From: an uncultured eubacterium 1-6
Lineage (GTDB): Bacteria > Bacillota > Clostridia > Lachnospirales > Lachnospiraceae
Assembly: GCA_903789595.1 (NCBI GenBank)
Contig: CAIFEZ010000002.1
Span: 69,109 to 133,108 of the forward strand
Length of the DNA: 64,000 bases
Direction of reading: 5' to 3'
Shown: positions 52,674 to 61,571 of the stretch, piece after piece
Layout: every line of letters starts with the position of its first letter
Numbering within the stretch: position 1 is the stretch's first letter
Notes under the pieces: model-generated
Database searches by the model: none
Told to the model about the DNA's origin: nothing
The model's input: the letters and a program-made list of their open reading frames with translations, nothing else
Program-made: the position numbers and the translations under genes

Positions 52674-52803
52674 CTCTCTCATAAGCCTGGTTTCATTGGA
52701 ACTTACTGTCTCTATACTTCGAGCAAATTTCTTTCCATCTGAAGCATCCGCTTTGTATATTCTGTTCCGCCACAACTTTGATACTCACTATACAATATTA
52801 TTG

Positions 52804-52841
52804 AGGAACCGCTGCCCCACTTTCGCGGGACAGTGGTTCCT
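52804..52841. terminator. Terminator between esterase and Gfo/Idh/MocA gene
   Basis: AGGAACCGCTGCCC / GGGACAGTGGTTCCT imperfect inverted repeat between converging genes. Confidence 0.65.
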
Positions 52842-52853
52842 GTCTGAAAACGA

Positions 52854-53924
52854 TCATTCAAAATCGATAGATTTTCCGGTTCTTCCGGATTCTCTTACAG
52901 CATTCATTAGCTTCAGAATTCTTCTGGTCTCAGGAATCTTGACCAGGAACTCTTCTTCTCCGTGGTACGCTTTTACGTAGTTCTCGAAATAATTTCTATG
53001 CTCTGTATGAACTTCCGGGAGCGGCTCTGTAATGATGGTTCCTTCCGGTGCGGGTCCGAAGGATCTGGTTGGTCCTGCTGCCGTCATCGTTCTGTGTCCG
53101 CTTACATTTGTCAGCAAATGGGTCGTCCGGACGATCTTGCCCTCCGGGAAGAACCCGTCCACATAAGCGGTGCCTTTGTTGCCTGCAACAAACCAGTGGC
53201 GCTCAAACCACTTATCATTTACCTTATCCGCAAGATAATAAGTACCCAACTCTACCGTTGCCGTAACGTTGTTGTCGAAACGCATCATAATCTGGAAGTA
53301 ATCATCTACCTCCTTATTGATGACATTTCGAATGTCCGCAAATACCGACTTCAGTTTTGCACCCGGGAACATCCAGCATACCTGATCCAAAAGGTGTACA
53401 CCCCAGTCATACAGCATACCTCCGCCTTCGCTGACAAACACATGCCAGTCATGCATGTTGCCGTTGAAGCCGTACAGCTGACTCTTGATGGCATATACAT
53501 CTCCGAGAGTGCCGGAGTCATATACCGCCTTGGCGGTGCGAAAATCCGGATCAAATCTTCTCTGGTGATGAACGGTAAACTTCACTCCGTTTGCCTTTAC
53601 AGCTTTTTCCATCTCATCCAGCTCTTCCAGGCTCATGGCAACCGGTTTCTCGCAGATGATATCCTTGCCGGCATTCGCTGCCTGGATCACCAGTTTCTTA
53701 TGCTGATTATTATTGGCCGCAATCAGAACCACATCAACATCCGGATCTGAGAGCAGTTCTTCGTTGCTTGCATATCTCTTCAGTCCCTCTGATACATCCT
53801 CCAGCTGCTTCGGATCTCTGTCTGCAAATCCCATCAGCTTAATTCCCGGAAAATCCTTGAGCATTTTCTCATGCTCATGTCCCATAAAGCCATGTCCGAT
53901 GATGGCAATTCTGATATCTTCCAT
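52854..53924 (-). CDS. Gfo/Idh/MocA-family dehydrogenase in the second deglycosidase locus
   Basis: 356 residues from the ATG at 53924, which follows GAGGAGATAA; the longer frame to 54023 lacks a site. NAD-binding IAIIGHGFMGHEHE, EKP motif in ICEKPVAMSLEEL and His in LYDWGVHLLDQ. Size and context match the DgpA-type enzymes that oxidise C3 of C-glycosides so that the cleaving enzyme can act. It lies directly downstream of the alpha-beta-alpha gene set with a 287-base AT-rich gap that probably has its own promoter. The C3-oxidation role is inferred from context. Confidence 0.86.
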   Translation of the reverse strand: MEDIRIAIIGHGFMGHEHEKMLKDFPGIKLMGFADRDPKQLEDVSEGLKRYASNEELLSDPDVDVVLIAANNNQHKKLVIQAANAGKDIICEKPVAMSLEELDEMEKAVKANGVKFTVHHQRRFDPDFRTAKAVYDSGTLGDVYAIKSQLYGFNGNMHDWHVFVSEGGGMLYDWGVHLLDQVCWMFPGAKLKSVFADIRNVINKEVDDYFQIMMRFDNNVTATVELGTYYLADKVNDKWFERHWFVAGNKGTAYVDGFFPEGKIVRTTHLLTNVSGHRTMTAAGPTRSFGPAPEGTIITEPLPEVHTEHRNYFENYVKAYHGEEEFLVKIPETRRILKLMNAVRESGRTGKSIDFE

Positions 53925-54211
53925 GTTATCTCCTCTCTTCTTTTCATAAATTCTTCCAGTACAGCATACAGGTATCTCCTGTCCAATACGAACTGAATTA
54001 TTGTCTATGTCATTATTTTCCAATAATTTTCATGAATGAACACACCATATTTTATAACGATTTCACTATTTTTTAATGATGTTTCATATATTATGCGCGT
54101 ATCATTTGCTGGCATTTTATTATTGTATCAAATAATTAAACTTCCTCAATTGCAGCGGTACAGAATCATCCTCTGACTGAAAAAACTTTTGAAGGTTTTC
54201 AGATGCTGATA

Positions 54212-55123
54212 TCAGTAGCCCAGAATATTCTTCATCATGATCTGATGCCGGCGTACCTGTTCCGGGATGCCAACCATTGCTTTCGCGAACTCCTGAATAT
54301 TCTTGTCCGAATTGTATGCAAGCACACCTTCGTATTCGGACACGAGATTTCCGCTCCAGCCATTGTCAATCATCAGCTTGATGATCTGGCGATACGGTAT
54401 GGTCGTCTCCTCGCAGTTTTCGTCCATATAGGTAAACTTCGTGTGGCAGGTCCAGCAGTAGGGAAGGAATTCAACGATTTCCTCCGGCTTGCTCACATCA
54501 TCGAAGTGAAACATCGGATTATCTTCCATACCTTTTGCCGCTCTGGTCTGAAAGGTTCCGAAATCAATGTTGAATCCGAAACGGTCTGTCCCTGTTCTTC
54601 GGATAAAATCAAGATACTCCTCCCGGATATGCGGCGTATGCAGTGTAGTTGGAAGATGTACCTCGTTCTGCATACGAACGTCGTACTTCTCCGCATATGG
54701 AAGCGCCTTCTCTATATAAGACTGCCATCCCGGCTCCGGATCACAGAGCACATTTGTGCAGGTAATCTTCGTCCTCAGTGATTTGAAGCCAAGCAGATTT
54801 GCCAGTCGGAAATCCTGCTTTAATTCTTCTACAATTTCCTCATCACTCATCTTCGGCCCGCGGTGCAGATGTGTTTCACACCAGTGTCCAAGTTCAGCCG
54901 GCTGCATATGATACTTTTCGCAGAGCATCCAGTAGTGATCCACCCATTTCGGAGACGGATTCGGGTACCCTTCAATATAACTGGTCAGAAACTCGAAACA
55001 GGTTGCTCCGGTATCATGCATCTCTTCAAATACGTCATCCAGTGTCATGGTTCTCCCAAGCAGAGCCTGGTAACTGTAAACGGATATTCCTCTGCTCGGA
55101 TGTCCTTTTTTGATTTCTGTCAT
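54212..55123 (-). CDS. C-glycoside deglycosidase alpha-subunit-like protein, copy 2
   Basis: 303 residues, about 85-90% identical by eye to the copy at 55654-56571. Metal residues: Glu154, Asp187, His227 and Glu263 or 265, with His156 two residues after the first Glu. Differences are concentrated near the N-terminus and around residues 266-285 (VLAYNSDKNIQEF against ALRFKAENSVEDF), which could alter specificity. It follows the beta-like gene by 28 bases. It may compete or mix with copy 1 for the single beta subunit (inference). Confidence 0.8.
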   Translation of the reverse strand: MTEIKKGHPSRGISVYSYQALLGRTMTLDDVFEEMHDTGATCFEFLTSYIEGYPNPSPKWVDHYWMLCEKYHMQPAELGHWCETHLHRGPKMSDEEIVEELKQDFRLANLLGFKSLRTKITCTNVLCDPEPGWQSYIEKALPYAEKYDVRMQNEVHLPTTLHTPHIREEYLDFIRRTGTDRFGFNIDFGTFQTRAAKGMEDNPMFHFDDVSKPEEIVEFLPYCWTCHTKFTYMDENCEETTIPYRQIIKLMIDNGWSGNLVSEYEGVLAYNSDKNIQEFAKAMVGIPEQVRRHQIMMKNILGY

Positions 55124-55151
55124 ATTACGCCTCCTGCCTTCTGTCCTTCAT

Positions 55152-55589
55152 TCAACGGCAAAGCAGCATGCGGCGCTCATTCTTTGTGCCAAACATATGT
55201 GCCATATTTCCGAGGCCGCTGCCGTCTTTTTCCTTCTCCAGAGCGCCGTTGTAATTCAATACCCATCCGAAATTCATCACGACGTCATGATATCCGACGG
55301 ACAAACCGCCTTTTTTCGGCACCCGCACCACAATCGGCGTCCGGAACTGCCAGTATCTCTTCAGATCGAAAAGCTCTTCTCTGCTGTACGCGATTCCGTC
55401 ATAAATGATGGAAATACAATCTCTGTCATACACTTCTCCGTCTACCTCAACATTGCCAAAGCGGCACTGCGTGAACCAGAGTCCCTTGTAATATCTCGGA
55501 ACAAATTTAAATTCAAACCCCGCAATATTGCCGTTCTCGTCGTAGTAATTATGAAATCCGCGCTGCTGAACTGCCTGAAATTCTACCAT
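55152..55589 (-). CDS. C-glycoside deglycosidase beta-subunit-like protein (DUF6379 type), locus 2
   Basis: 145 residues. Shares with the beta-like gene at 34038 the blocks YYKGLWF...VEVDGEVYDRD, SREELFDLKRYWQFRTP and KKGGLSVGYHDV. It is flanked by two alpha-like genes in one direction, giving alpha, beta, alpha order, which is unusual because characterised loci have one of each. The start follows AGGAGGTT. The C-terminus ends in a basic tail (TKNERRMLLCR) not seen in the other copy. Confidence 0.8.
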   Translation of the reverse strand: MVEFQAVQQRGFHNYYDENGNIAGFEFKFVPRYYKGLWFTQCRFGNVEVDGEVYDRDCISIIYDGIAYSREELFDLKRYWQFRTPIVVRVPKKGGLSVGYHDVVMNFGWVLNYNGALEKEKDGSGLGNMAHMFGTKNERRMLLCR

Positions 55590-55653
55590 CTCTTAACCTC
55601 CTGATATAAAATCTTATTTGTTTCAGATGATCTCTATGTGAATAAATATCTGA

Positions 55654-56571
55654 TCAATACCCTAGAATATTTTTCATCATAATCTGATGTCTGCGAACCT
55701 GATCCGGAATGCCTTCCATCGCATTTGCAAAATCTTCAACACTGTTTTCTGCCTTGAACCTGAGAGCTCCTTCATACTCTGACAGGAGATAACCACTCCA
55801 GCCATGATCAATCATCAGCTTGATAACCTCGCGGTATGGGATTGTTGTCTCCTCGAAATTCTCATCCATGTTGGTAAACTTTGTATGACAGGTCCAGCAA
55901 TACGGCAGGAATTCAACAATCTCTTCCGGCTTGCTCACATCGTCAAAGTGGAACATCGGCATATCCTCCATTCCCTTTGCTGCTCTGGTCTGGAAGGTTC
56001 CGAAGTCGATGTTGAATCCGAAACGGTCTGTTCCGGTTCTCCGGATAAAGTCGAGATACTCCTCCCGGATATGCGGTGTATGCAGTGTAGTAGGAAGATG
56101 TACCTCGTTCTGCATGCGCACGTCATACTTCTCCGCATACGGAAGAGCCTTCTCTATATAAGACTGCCATCCCGGCTCCGGATCACAGATTTCATTTGTG
56201 CAGGTGATCTTGGTCCGAAGAGTTTTGAATCCGAGCAGATTTGCCACCCGGAAATCCTGCTTTAATTCCTCGACGATCTCCTCGTCGCTCATCTTCGGTC
56301 CGCGGTGCAGATGACTCTCGCACCAATGACCAAGCTCCGCCGGCTGCAGATGATACTTTTCACAAAGCATCCAGTAGTGATCCACCCATTTTGGAGACGG
56401 ATTCGGATACCCTTCAATATAACTGGTCAGGAATTCGAAGCATGTCGCTCCCGTATCGTACATCTCCTCAAACGCGTCATCCAGTGTCATTGTTTTTCCA
56501 AGCAGACTCTGATAGCTGTAAAGTGAAATGCCCCTGCTCGGATGTCCTTTGGTTGCTGCTTTTTCTGACAT
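55654..56571 (-). CDS. C-glycoside deglycosidase alpha-subunit-like protein, copy 1
   Basis: 305 residues. The TIM barrel has Glu156 (QNEVHLP), Asp189 (FNIDFGTFQ), His229 (WTCHTKF) and Glu265 or 267 (SEYEGAL) as metal ligands, and His158 as a possible catalytic base in view of its conservation in all three copies. It is the first gene of the locus, with GGGAGGG before the start. Family members remove the sugar from 3-oxo-C-glycosides by elimination with a beta subunit. The aglycone (for example flavonoid, xanthone or anthrone) cannot be told from sequence. Confidence 0.82.
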   Translation of the reverse strand: MSEKAATKGHPSRGISLYSYQSLLGKTMTLDDAFEEMYDTGATCFEFLTSYIEGYPNPSPKWVDHYWMLCEKYHLQPAELGHWCESHLHRGPKMSDEEIVEELKQDFRVANLLGFKTLRTKITCTNEICDPEPGWQSYIEKALPYAEKYDVRMQNEVHLPTTLHTPHIREEYLDFIRRTGTDRFGFNIDFGTFQTRAAKGMEDMPMFHFDDVSKPEEIVEFLPYCWTCHTKFTNMDENFEETTIPYREVIKLMIDHGWSGYLLSEYEGALRFKAENSVEDFANAMEGIPDQVRRHQIMMKNILGY

Positions 56572-56744
56572 ATATTATGCCCTCCCTGTCTAAAAAATTT
56601 ATTCCTCCGAAGAAGAATGATTCTCAAGTCTGTTTGCATCAAGTTCAGCACGGGTATGCCTGTGTACGTTTTCCTGTAGTATAAGGCTCCGGCAATTTTC
56701 TTACTTTCAGATTCTGCGCAATTTTCTTACATATATTTTTCCAT

Positions 56745-56806
56745 AAAAAAAAGGGCGGGATACCGCATGCAAAATTCAGAAACTTATTTTTGCATATGAT
56801 ATCCCG
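56745..56806 (-). terminator. Terminator of the AraC-GH39-like regulator
   Basis: Inverted repeat GGGAT...ATGCAAAA / TTTTGCAT...ATCCC followed by eight T on the minus strand. The remaining gap to the deglycosidase start shows nothing further. Confidence 0.8.
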
Positions 56807-56821
56807 GGCCGTCCGGTTCCA

Positions 56822-59182
56822 TCACACCTCAGTTTTTTCTATGGAAATCCATCGAATTTCATGAGGCTTCAATGTCAGGTCAAGCTCTATCTTCTGCTCA
56901 ACAGCAGGGATTTTGCTGATCCTAATCTTCGGAACGCAGGTATTTCGAAGATAAGTGATATCCTCCGGATTCAAATCCGAAATATTTCCCATTTCATTCC
57001 AGCTGTCCAGAATGCTGCCGAATGATGTGTTCACAATTTTCTGCCGTATTAGAAACGTCGCATTCTCGGAGGTCTTGATGACCAGATGATATTTCTTATC
57101 CTTCCCCGGAAGAAAAATTCTCGATATCTCCTCTGGTTTTCTCATGGTCCGCGTTTCCGCGTACTCAGGATCCATTTCGCAGTGATTCACAGCGAGGCAC
57201 TGAATCATCTGTTCCGAGCGGGTAATCATCATATCCTCCCGCTTCACCAGCAGTCTGTCTCCCATGTCTTTCAAAAATTGAAAGGCATACATCGCAGGCT
57301 TGGCTATCCCATCTCTCGTCAGGATGCCTCCTGCCCCCGCCAGAATATCCGATGAATCGGCATACGAATTCATAAGATCCGACGCATAAAAAATGCCAAG
57401 CATATCAAGAATATTCCTTATCCGGAAAATACTCCAGATCAGAGATGTGGCGCGATAACAGCTGTCCTGAATAAAATCTCTGTTCGCAATTGTCAAAGCA
57501 AATTCGGGGCAATAATATTTTCCCTTAAAATTCCAGTGACGCAGACGCAGAGCGACTGATTCCAGCTCTTTTTCAGGGTAATTGTTGCGCATGTTCCGCC
57601 GATATATTCCCATTTCCTCAGTTGAATTCATCAGAAAATAGTTTACCGTAAATATATCCGGCGGGTTGCCATAGGCCATAAACTGATCAATCATCTGCTT
57701 CTGCAGTTCGCTGTCTCCGGCCAGAATCATCCCCGGCCCCGCGGTTTGTGCACCCGGGATGATTTCATGCAATAATGATACGCCACGGTTCCACACCTCA
57801 CGAGGGCTGTAATGATCGGATTCATAATACGGCCGCTCATTTAAGAAAAAGGCGAATTCAAAAATCCAGCTTCGCACAGTGGTTTCCCCGTATCTTCTGC
57901 TGATGTGTTTCAGGAAGCCGCTGAAAAAGTTCTCCCATTCTTCTCTGCTGCGGAAATCAACTCCAACGCACTGATCATAAATTTCTCTTTCTCCTCTGGC
58001 AATCGCTTTGTTCCGACGCTGACTAAGATCCAGAAAAACCTTGATGTTATTGTTTACACAGAAATCCAGGACTTCATCAATCCTTGCATAATTTGGATTT
58101 GATCGGTCATCGCCGTAAAATATCTGCATCGGCTCTGAAAACAGGCTCCATATAAGCAGATATTCATAATCCAGCTGCTCCTTCAGGAAAAGGAGCTGTG
58201 CCTGCATCGCCGCATTACTCAGATTATAGGCGGCTCCGCCGGTCACAATTTCGTTCTTCCATTTTTTTAATGGTGTCGATTCATCCGGATCGACTACCAG
58301 CTGAATGCTCTCAGATTCTGCATCTTCAAACATTCTCAGATCCATTTTTTTTCGAACTTCTGTTTTCCGCGCATCCAGTTCTTCTTTTATCTGCTTTGCG
58401 GCGCTGCTCTGCCGATATTCAGAGGCGGTCATATGTACATATTCACGAAATGCACTGCCCAATGCCGAGGGTGTGGAAAATCCATTGTCCAGGGCAATCT
58501 GAGAGATCGAATGATCGGTCTGCTGAAGATCACTCATCGCCCTCTGAATCCTTATTTCTTTGACGTATTTAACAAAGGACTGCCCTGTTATCTTGTGAAA
58601 ATATCTGGACAGCGCAGACGGACTCATGTACAGCTCTTTTGAAATATCGGTGAGTGAAATGTCCGAATCGAGATGCGCATAGATATAACGCATGATTTTT
58701 CCCATTCTCTGCTCGTCAGATCCTTCGCCTGCCTTCGGTGCCCCGGATTCTTTTTTGCTGCTGAAGTATCTGACCAGACAGTCACAAAGCAAATCCTCTG
58801 CGCCGGATAACAGCAGACCGTTGGACGGTTCAAGCCACGCTGATAAAACGTTATGTGCCAGATTTCTGATTCGTCCGTAATAGGCGCCCCTACCCAGCGT
58901 ACTGTCGCATTCAATATTTTCAAATTCGCTTCCCCCTGCCTGCAGCAGCCTGCTTCCCGGAATCTTTATTCGCAGGACCAGCGAGTCCGGTCCTGCGAAT
59001 ACCCTGCTTATCTGTCCGGCATTGATATAATACACATCCTCTTCCTTTAACAGCTTTTGCTGATCCTTGAAGGAAATGACTGCCCTTCCCTGAATCACAT
59101 AGAAGAATTCGGATTCACCGACACGATGCAGTTCTTCATGAATGTCGGAGAGGATATCGATCTGATAATACGCACTTTGCAT
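56822..59182 (-). CDS. AraC-family regulator fused to a degenerate GH39-like domain, locus 2
   Basis: About 786 residues. A cupin-like sensor is followed by AraC motifs LTDISKELYMSPSALSRYF and ISQIALDNGFSTPSALGSAF (about 170-260), then the GH39-like barrel and a C-terminal beta domain. The acid/base region reads WIFEFAFFLNER, with Asn and Glu but not the NEP order, and KYYCPEFALTI keeps the nucleophile-like Glu. The start at 59182 was chosen because GGAGG precedes it; ATGs at 59209 and 59200 lack a site. It lies upstream of the deglycosidase locus in the same direction but is closed by a terminator. It is a likely regulator of that locus (inference). Confidence 0.82.
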   Translation of the reverse strand: MQSAYYQIDILSDIHEELHRVGESEFFYVIQGRAVISFKDQQKLLKEEDVYYINAGQISRVFAGPDSLVLRIKIPGSRLLQAGGSEFENIECDSTLGRGAYYGRIRNLAHNVLSAWLEPSNGLLLSGAEDLLCDCLVRYFSSKKESGAPKAGEGSDEQRMGKIMRYIYAHLDSDISLTDISKELYMSPSALSRYFHKITGQSFVKYVKEIRIQRAMSDLQQTDHSISQIALDNGFSTPSALGSAFREYVHMTASEYRQSSAAKQIKEELDARKTEVRKKMDLRMFEDAESESIQLVVDPDESTPLKKWKNEIVTGGAAYNLSNAAMQAQLLFLKEQLDYEYLLIWSLFSEPMQIFYGDDRSNPNYARIDEVLDFCVNNNIKVFLDLSQRRNKAIARGEREIYDQCVGVDFRSREEWENFFSGFLKHISRRYGETTVRSWIFEFAFFLNERPYYESDHYSPREVWNRGVSLLHEIIPGAQTAGPGMILAGDSELQKQMIDQFMAYGNPPDIFTVNYFLMNSTEEMGIYRRNMRNNYPEKELESVALRLRHWNFKGKYYCPEFALTIANRDFIQDSCYRATSLIWSIFRIRNILDMLGIFYASDLMNSYADSSDILAGAGGILTRDGIAKPAMYAFQFLKDMGDRLLVKREDMMITRSEQMIQCLAVNHCEMDPEYAETRTMRKPEEISRIFLPGKDKKYHLVIKTSENATFLIRQKIVNTSFGSILDSWNEMGNISDLNPEDITYLRNTCVPKIRISKIPAVEQKIELDLTLKPHEIRWISIEKTEV

Positions 59183-59482
59183 AACGCTCTGATCCTCCAT
59201 TCGTTGCATATAATAGAATCATGAAAGAAGCCAAAGGTTCTGTCTCCGACCAAAATATTCATAAAATACTTACATAACCCTCTAAAGGCAACGTTCATGT
59301 TGCGAGTATATGAATTTTTGCAAGATTTTTCAGTATTTATCGGAATAACTGGGCTGAAAAAGAAACCCGGTCCTGATATGATTTTAATGATCATATAGTA
59401 CCTTTCATTAATTACGCGGAATAATATATTTCATTACTGCAATTTTAAACACTATTTTCCAGGAACGCAATATACAGAGTAC

Positions 59483-59519
59483 GGTCTGACTCAGTATACC
59501 AGGTAAGGTCCGGCTCAGT
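59483..59519. repeat. Two direct repeats before the ThuA-like gene
   Basis: GGTCTGACTCAGT and GGTCCGGCTCAGT, 24 bases apart start to start, in the 485-base divergent region between the AraC-GH39-like regulator and the ThuA-like gene. Spacing of just over two helical turns fits an AraC-type binding site. The rest of the gap is AT-rich with no gene. Confidence 0.4.
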
Positions 59520-59667
59520 TAATCCTTCACACCATCGCAGTTCATAATTATCCGATACTGCCGTGCTTGCGTGAGGTATAAAATATTACACGAACTGTCG
59601 AAATCATAAGCCGCCATAAAGACTGATGACGAAAAGGCATTCCACAGCGAAACGGGAGAAAAATAAG

Positions 59668-60489
59668 ATGAACAGAGTATTGATTTTGTCAGGAAAGGTT
59701 GCCAGTGAACACAATATGACTGAGATGAATCGTGATCTGAAGCTGATGCTCGAGGCAACCGGTGAATTTAAGGTTCGTGCAACCGAGGAATTTAACGGCG
59801 CAACCGAGCGGACACTGGAAGGATATGACATGATTCTTCTGAATTACGACGGAAAAGATAAGCCGACAGACCGATATCAGACATTGGAACCAGGTGCCGA
59901 AAAGGTCTTTTTTGACTTTGTCCGAAAGGGCGGCGGACTCTACATCCATCATTCGAGCTGTTGGCTGGAGGATGGCCTTCCGGAGGAATATTACAAACTG
60001 TGGGGTTATTATCTGACCATGCCCTACAGCCGAAAGGTTCCGCAGGACGATTTCTGCGTTCACCCCGTCGGAAATGATCCGATCGTGAGGGGTCTGTCCC
60101 GGCAGATTTTGGCCCCCGGTGATGATTTTTTCGCCGGCATTCAGAAATGCAGCGGCACAGAACCGGAGGTTGTCCTTGCAGCCTTCGATGATATCGAAGC
60201 CTACCGGGTTCCGGGCTGGCCGCCGAAACATCACCCGGTAGATGTCCCGGACGGAAAGCTGGAGCATATGCGCGGTGTCAATACGGACACCCCGATCGCA
60301 TGGAAACATCATTACGGGAAAGGGAGAGTCTTCGGCTGCTCCATCGGCCACGGAATTGACACCTACCACCGCTTCGATTACATCACGATGTTTGTCCGCG
60401 CCTGCCAGTGGTGCTGCGGGAAGGAAGTTACACTGAACAAGCCGGACCGCACCGGAGAAAACCGCTTCCGTCCGTGGCCGTATTACTAA
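59668..60489 (+). CDS. ThuA-like domain protein
   Basis: 273 residues. The class-I glutamine-amidotransferase-like ThuA fold shows in RVLILSGKVASEHN, YDMILLNYDGKDKP and GGGLYIHHSSCWL, with GKGRVFGCSIGHGIDTY near the end. ThuA genes accompany Gfo/Idh/MocA enzymes in 3-keto-glycoside (trehalose, sucrose) catabolism; the exact reaction is not settled. Here it lies divergent from a regulator of the second deglycosidase locus. ATG at 59668 follows GGGAGAAAAA. It supports the idea that 3-keto sugars are made in this cell (inference). Confidence 0.8.
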   Translation: MNRVLILSGKVASEHNMTEMNRDLKLMLEATGEFKVRATEEFNGATERTLEGYDMILLNYDGKDKPTDRYQTLEPGAEKVFFDFVRKGGGLYIHHSSCWLEDGLPEEYYKLWGYYLTMPYSRKVPQDDFCVHPVGNDPIVRGLSRQILAPGDDFFAGIQKCSGTEPEVVLAAFDDIEAYRVPGWPPKHHPVDVPDGKLEHMRGVNTDTPIAWKHHYGKGRVFGCSIGHGIDTYHRFDYITMFVRACQWCCGKEVTLNKPDRTGENRFRPWPYY

Positions 60490-60597
60490 AAAGTTATCAC
60501 TGTTCAGTGCCTCAATCTCGATAACCTGCGTTTTTCTCGATGTGAGGACTCCGCAGCTATTCAGTTTGTGTTTGCAGAATTTTGAAAGGAGAAAACA

Positions 60598-61128
60598 ATG
60601 CGAGAGACTATAGAAGATCTTATCAATCGAAGAAGTGTAAAGGAATATAGAAAGGAACAGATCAGCGATGAAGAGCTGAAGCTCGTGCTCAAAGCCGGTA
60701 TGAATGCTCCTTCCGGCGGCAATCGCCAGTCTTCTGTCTTTATCGTTATTCAGAATCGCAAATGGATTGACAAACTGTGTGTCCTGAATGCCCAGATTGC
60801 AGGCGCACCCGAGGGATGGGATGTTTTTTACGGTGCTCCGACACTGATTGTCGTTGCAGGATGCACAGAGTCCCCGGATTATATCAAGGACGGTTCGCTG
60901 GCTATCGGTAATATGCTAAATGCGGCATTTGCCCTGGGTCTCGGCGGAAGATGGATCAACCGGGCAGACGGTATGCTGGAAGATCCGCTAGGCAAAGAGC
61001 TGCTCCGGGAAGCAGGCCTCGATGAAACCAAATACGCGGGTGTCGGCAATGTCATCCTCGGATATCCTTCTAATGGCTTTCCTGCACCAATTGAACACAA
61101 AAAAGATTATTACCGGCTCATCCGTTGA
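60598..61128 (+). CDS. Nitroreductase-family FMN oxidoreductase
   Basis: 176 residues. FMN-binding features are INRRSVKEYRKEQIS at the N-terminus (RRSxR-like), NAPSGGNRQ and the glycine-rich ALGLGGRWINRAD. Proteins of this size act as dimers on nitro-compounds, quinones or enones. It follows the ThuA-like gene on the same strand with 108 bases between. The start has AAAGGAG. A GTGCCCCGCA/TGCGGGGCAC hairpin follows the stop. Substrate unknown; reduction of a phenolic or quinoid product would fit the island. Confidence 0.83.
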   Translation: MRETIEDLINRRSVKEYRKEQISDEELKLVLKAGMNAPSGGNRQSSVFIVIQNRKWIDKLCVLNAQIAGAPEGWDVFYGAPTLIVVAGCTESPDYIKDGSLAIGNMLNAAFALGLGGRWINRADGMLEDPLGKELLREAGLDETKYAGVGNVILGYPSNGFPAPIEHKKDYYRLIR

Positions 61129-61134
61129 ATTACT

Positions 61135-61156
61135 GTGCCCCGCAGATGCGGGGCAC
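61135..61156 (+). terminator. Hairpin after the nitroreductase
   Basis: Perfect 10-base stem GTGCCCCGCA / TGCGGGGCAC, two-base loop. T run is weak. Confidence 0.55.
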
Positions 61157-61209
61157 GCTCGCTATCTATAGCTTATACTGTTTGTGGCACACTGCATCAT
61201 ATAGAGAGT

Positions 61210-61422
61210 TTACCGCGCAGCAAGAATCGCCTTAAAAGACTCTCTGAGCGGAACCTTCGCCACCAGCATCAGCAGTGACACAGCAGCCGGTGCAAGACCC
61301 ACAACGTCCATGTAGAATACGGCCAGGTATGTGCTCACCATCGTCCACGATAACTGTGCTGCAAAATTTCAGATACCATACATACCGACCTGAAGCGCGC
61401 CCGCTTCTTTTTTCTTTTCCAT
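61210..61422 (-). pseudogene. Remnant of a MelB/GPH-type sugar:cation symporter
   Basis: The ATG at 61422 follows AAGGAGG. Translation gives MEKKKEAGALQVGMYGI, then a TGA where Trp is expected. After it come NFAAQLSWTMVSTYLAVFYMD and VVGLAPAAVSLLMLVAKV, the conserved first two membrane segments of GPH symporters. The text then jumps to PLRESFKAILAAR and stops, as if joined to the far end of the gene. Only 71 codons remain of about 450-500. A large internal deletion plus a nonsense codon has destroyed the gene. Confidence 0.75.
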
Positions 61423-61571
61423 AAAGCCCTCCTTGATACGGGCATTTTCCCTCCCGTTGTTTATGAGGCAAGTGTACCAAACGAGAGCTTGATTCACCAA
61501 TTGATGCGCAAATAATTTACACAATTTGCAGTAGATTATCGCATCTACTCTAGATGCAGTGCAATAAATAT

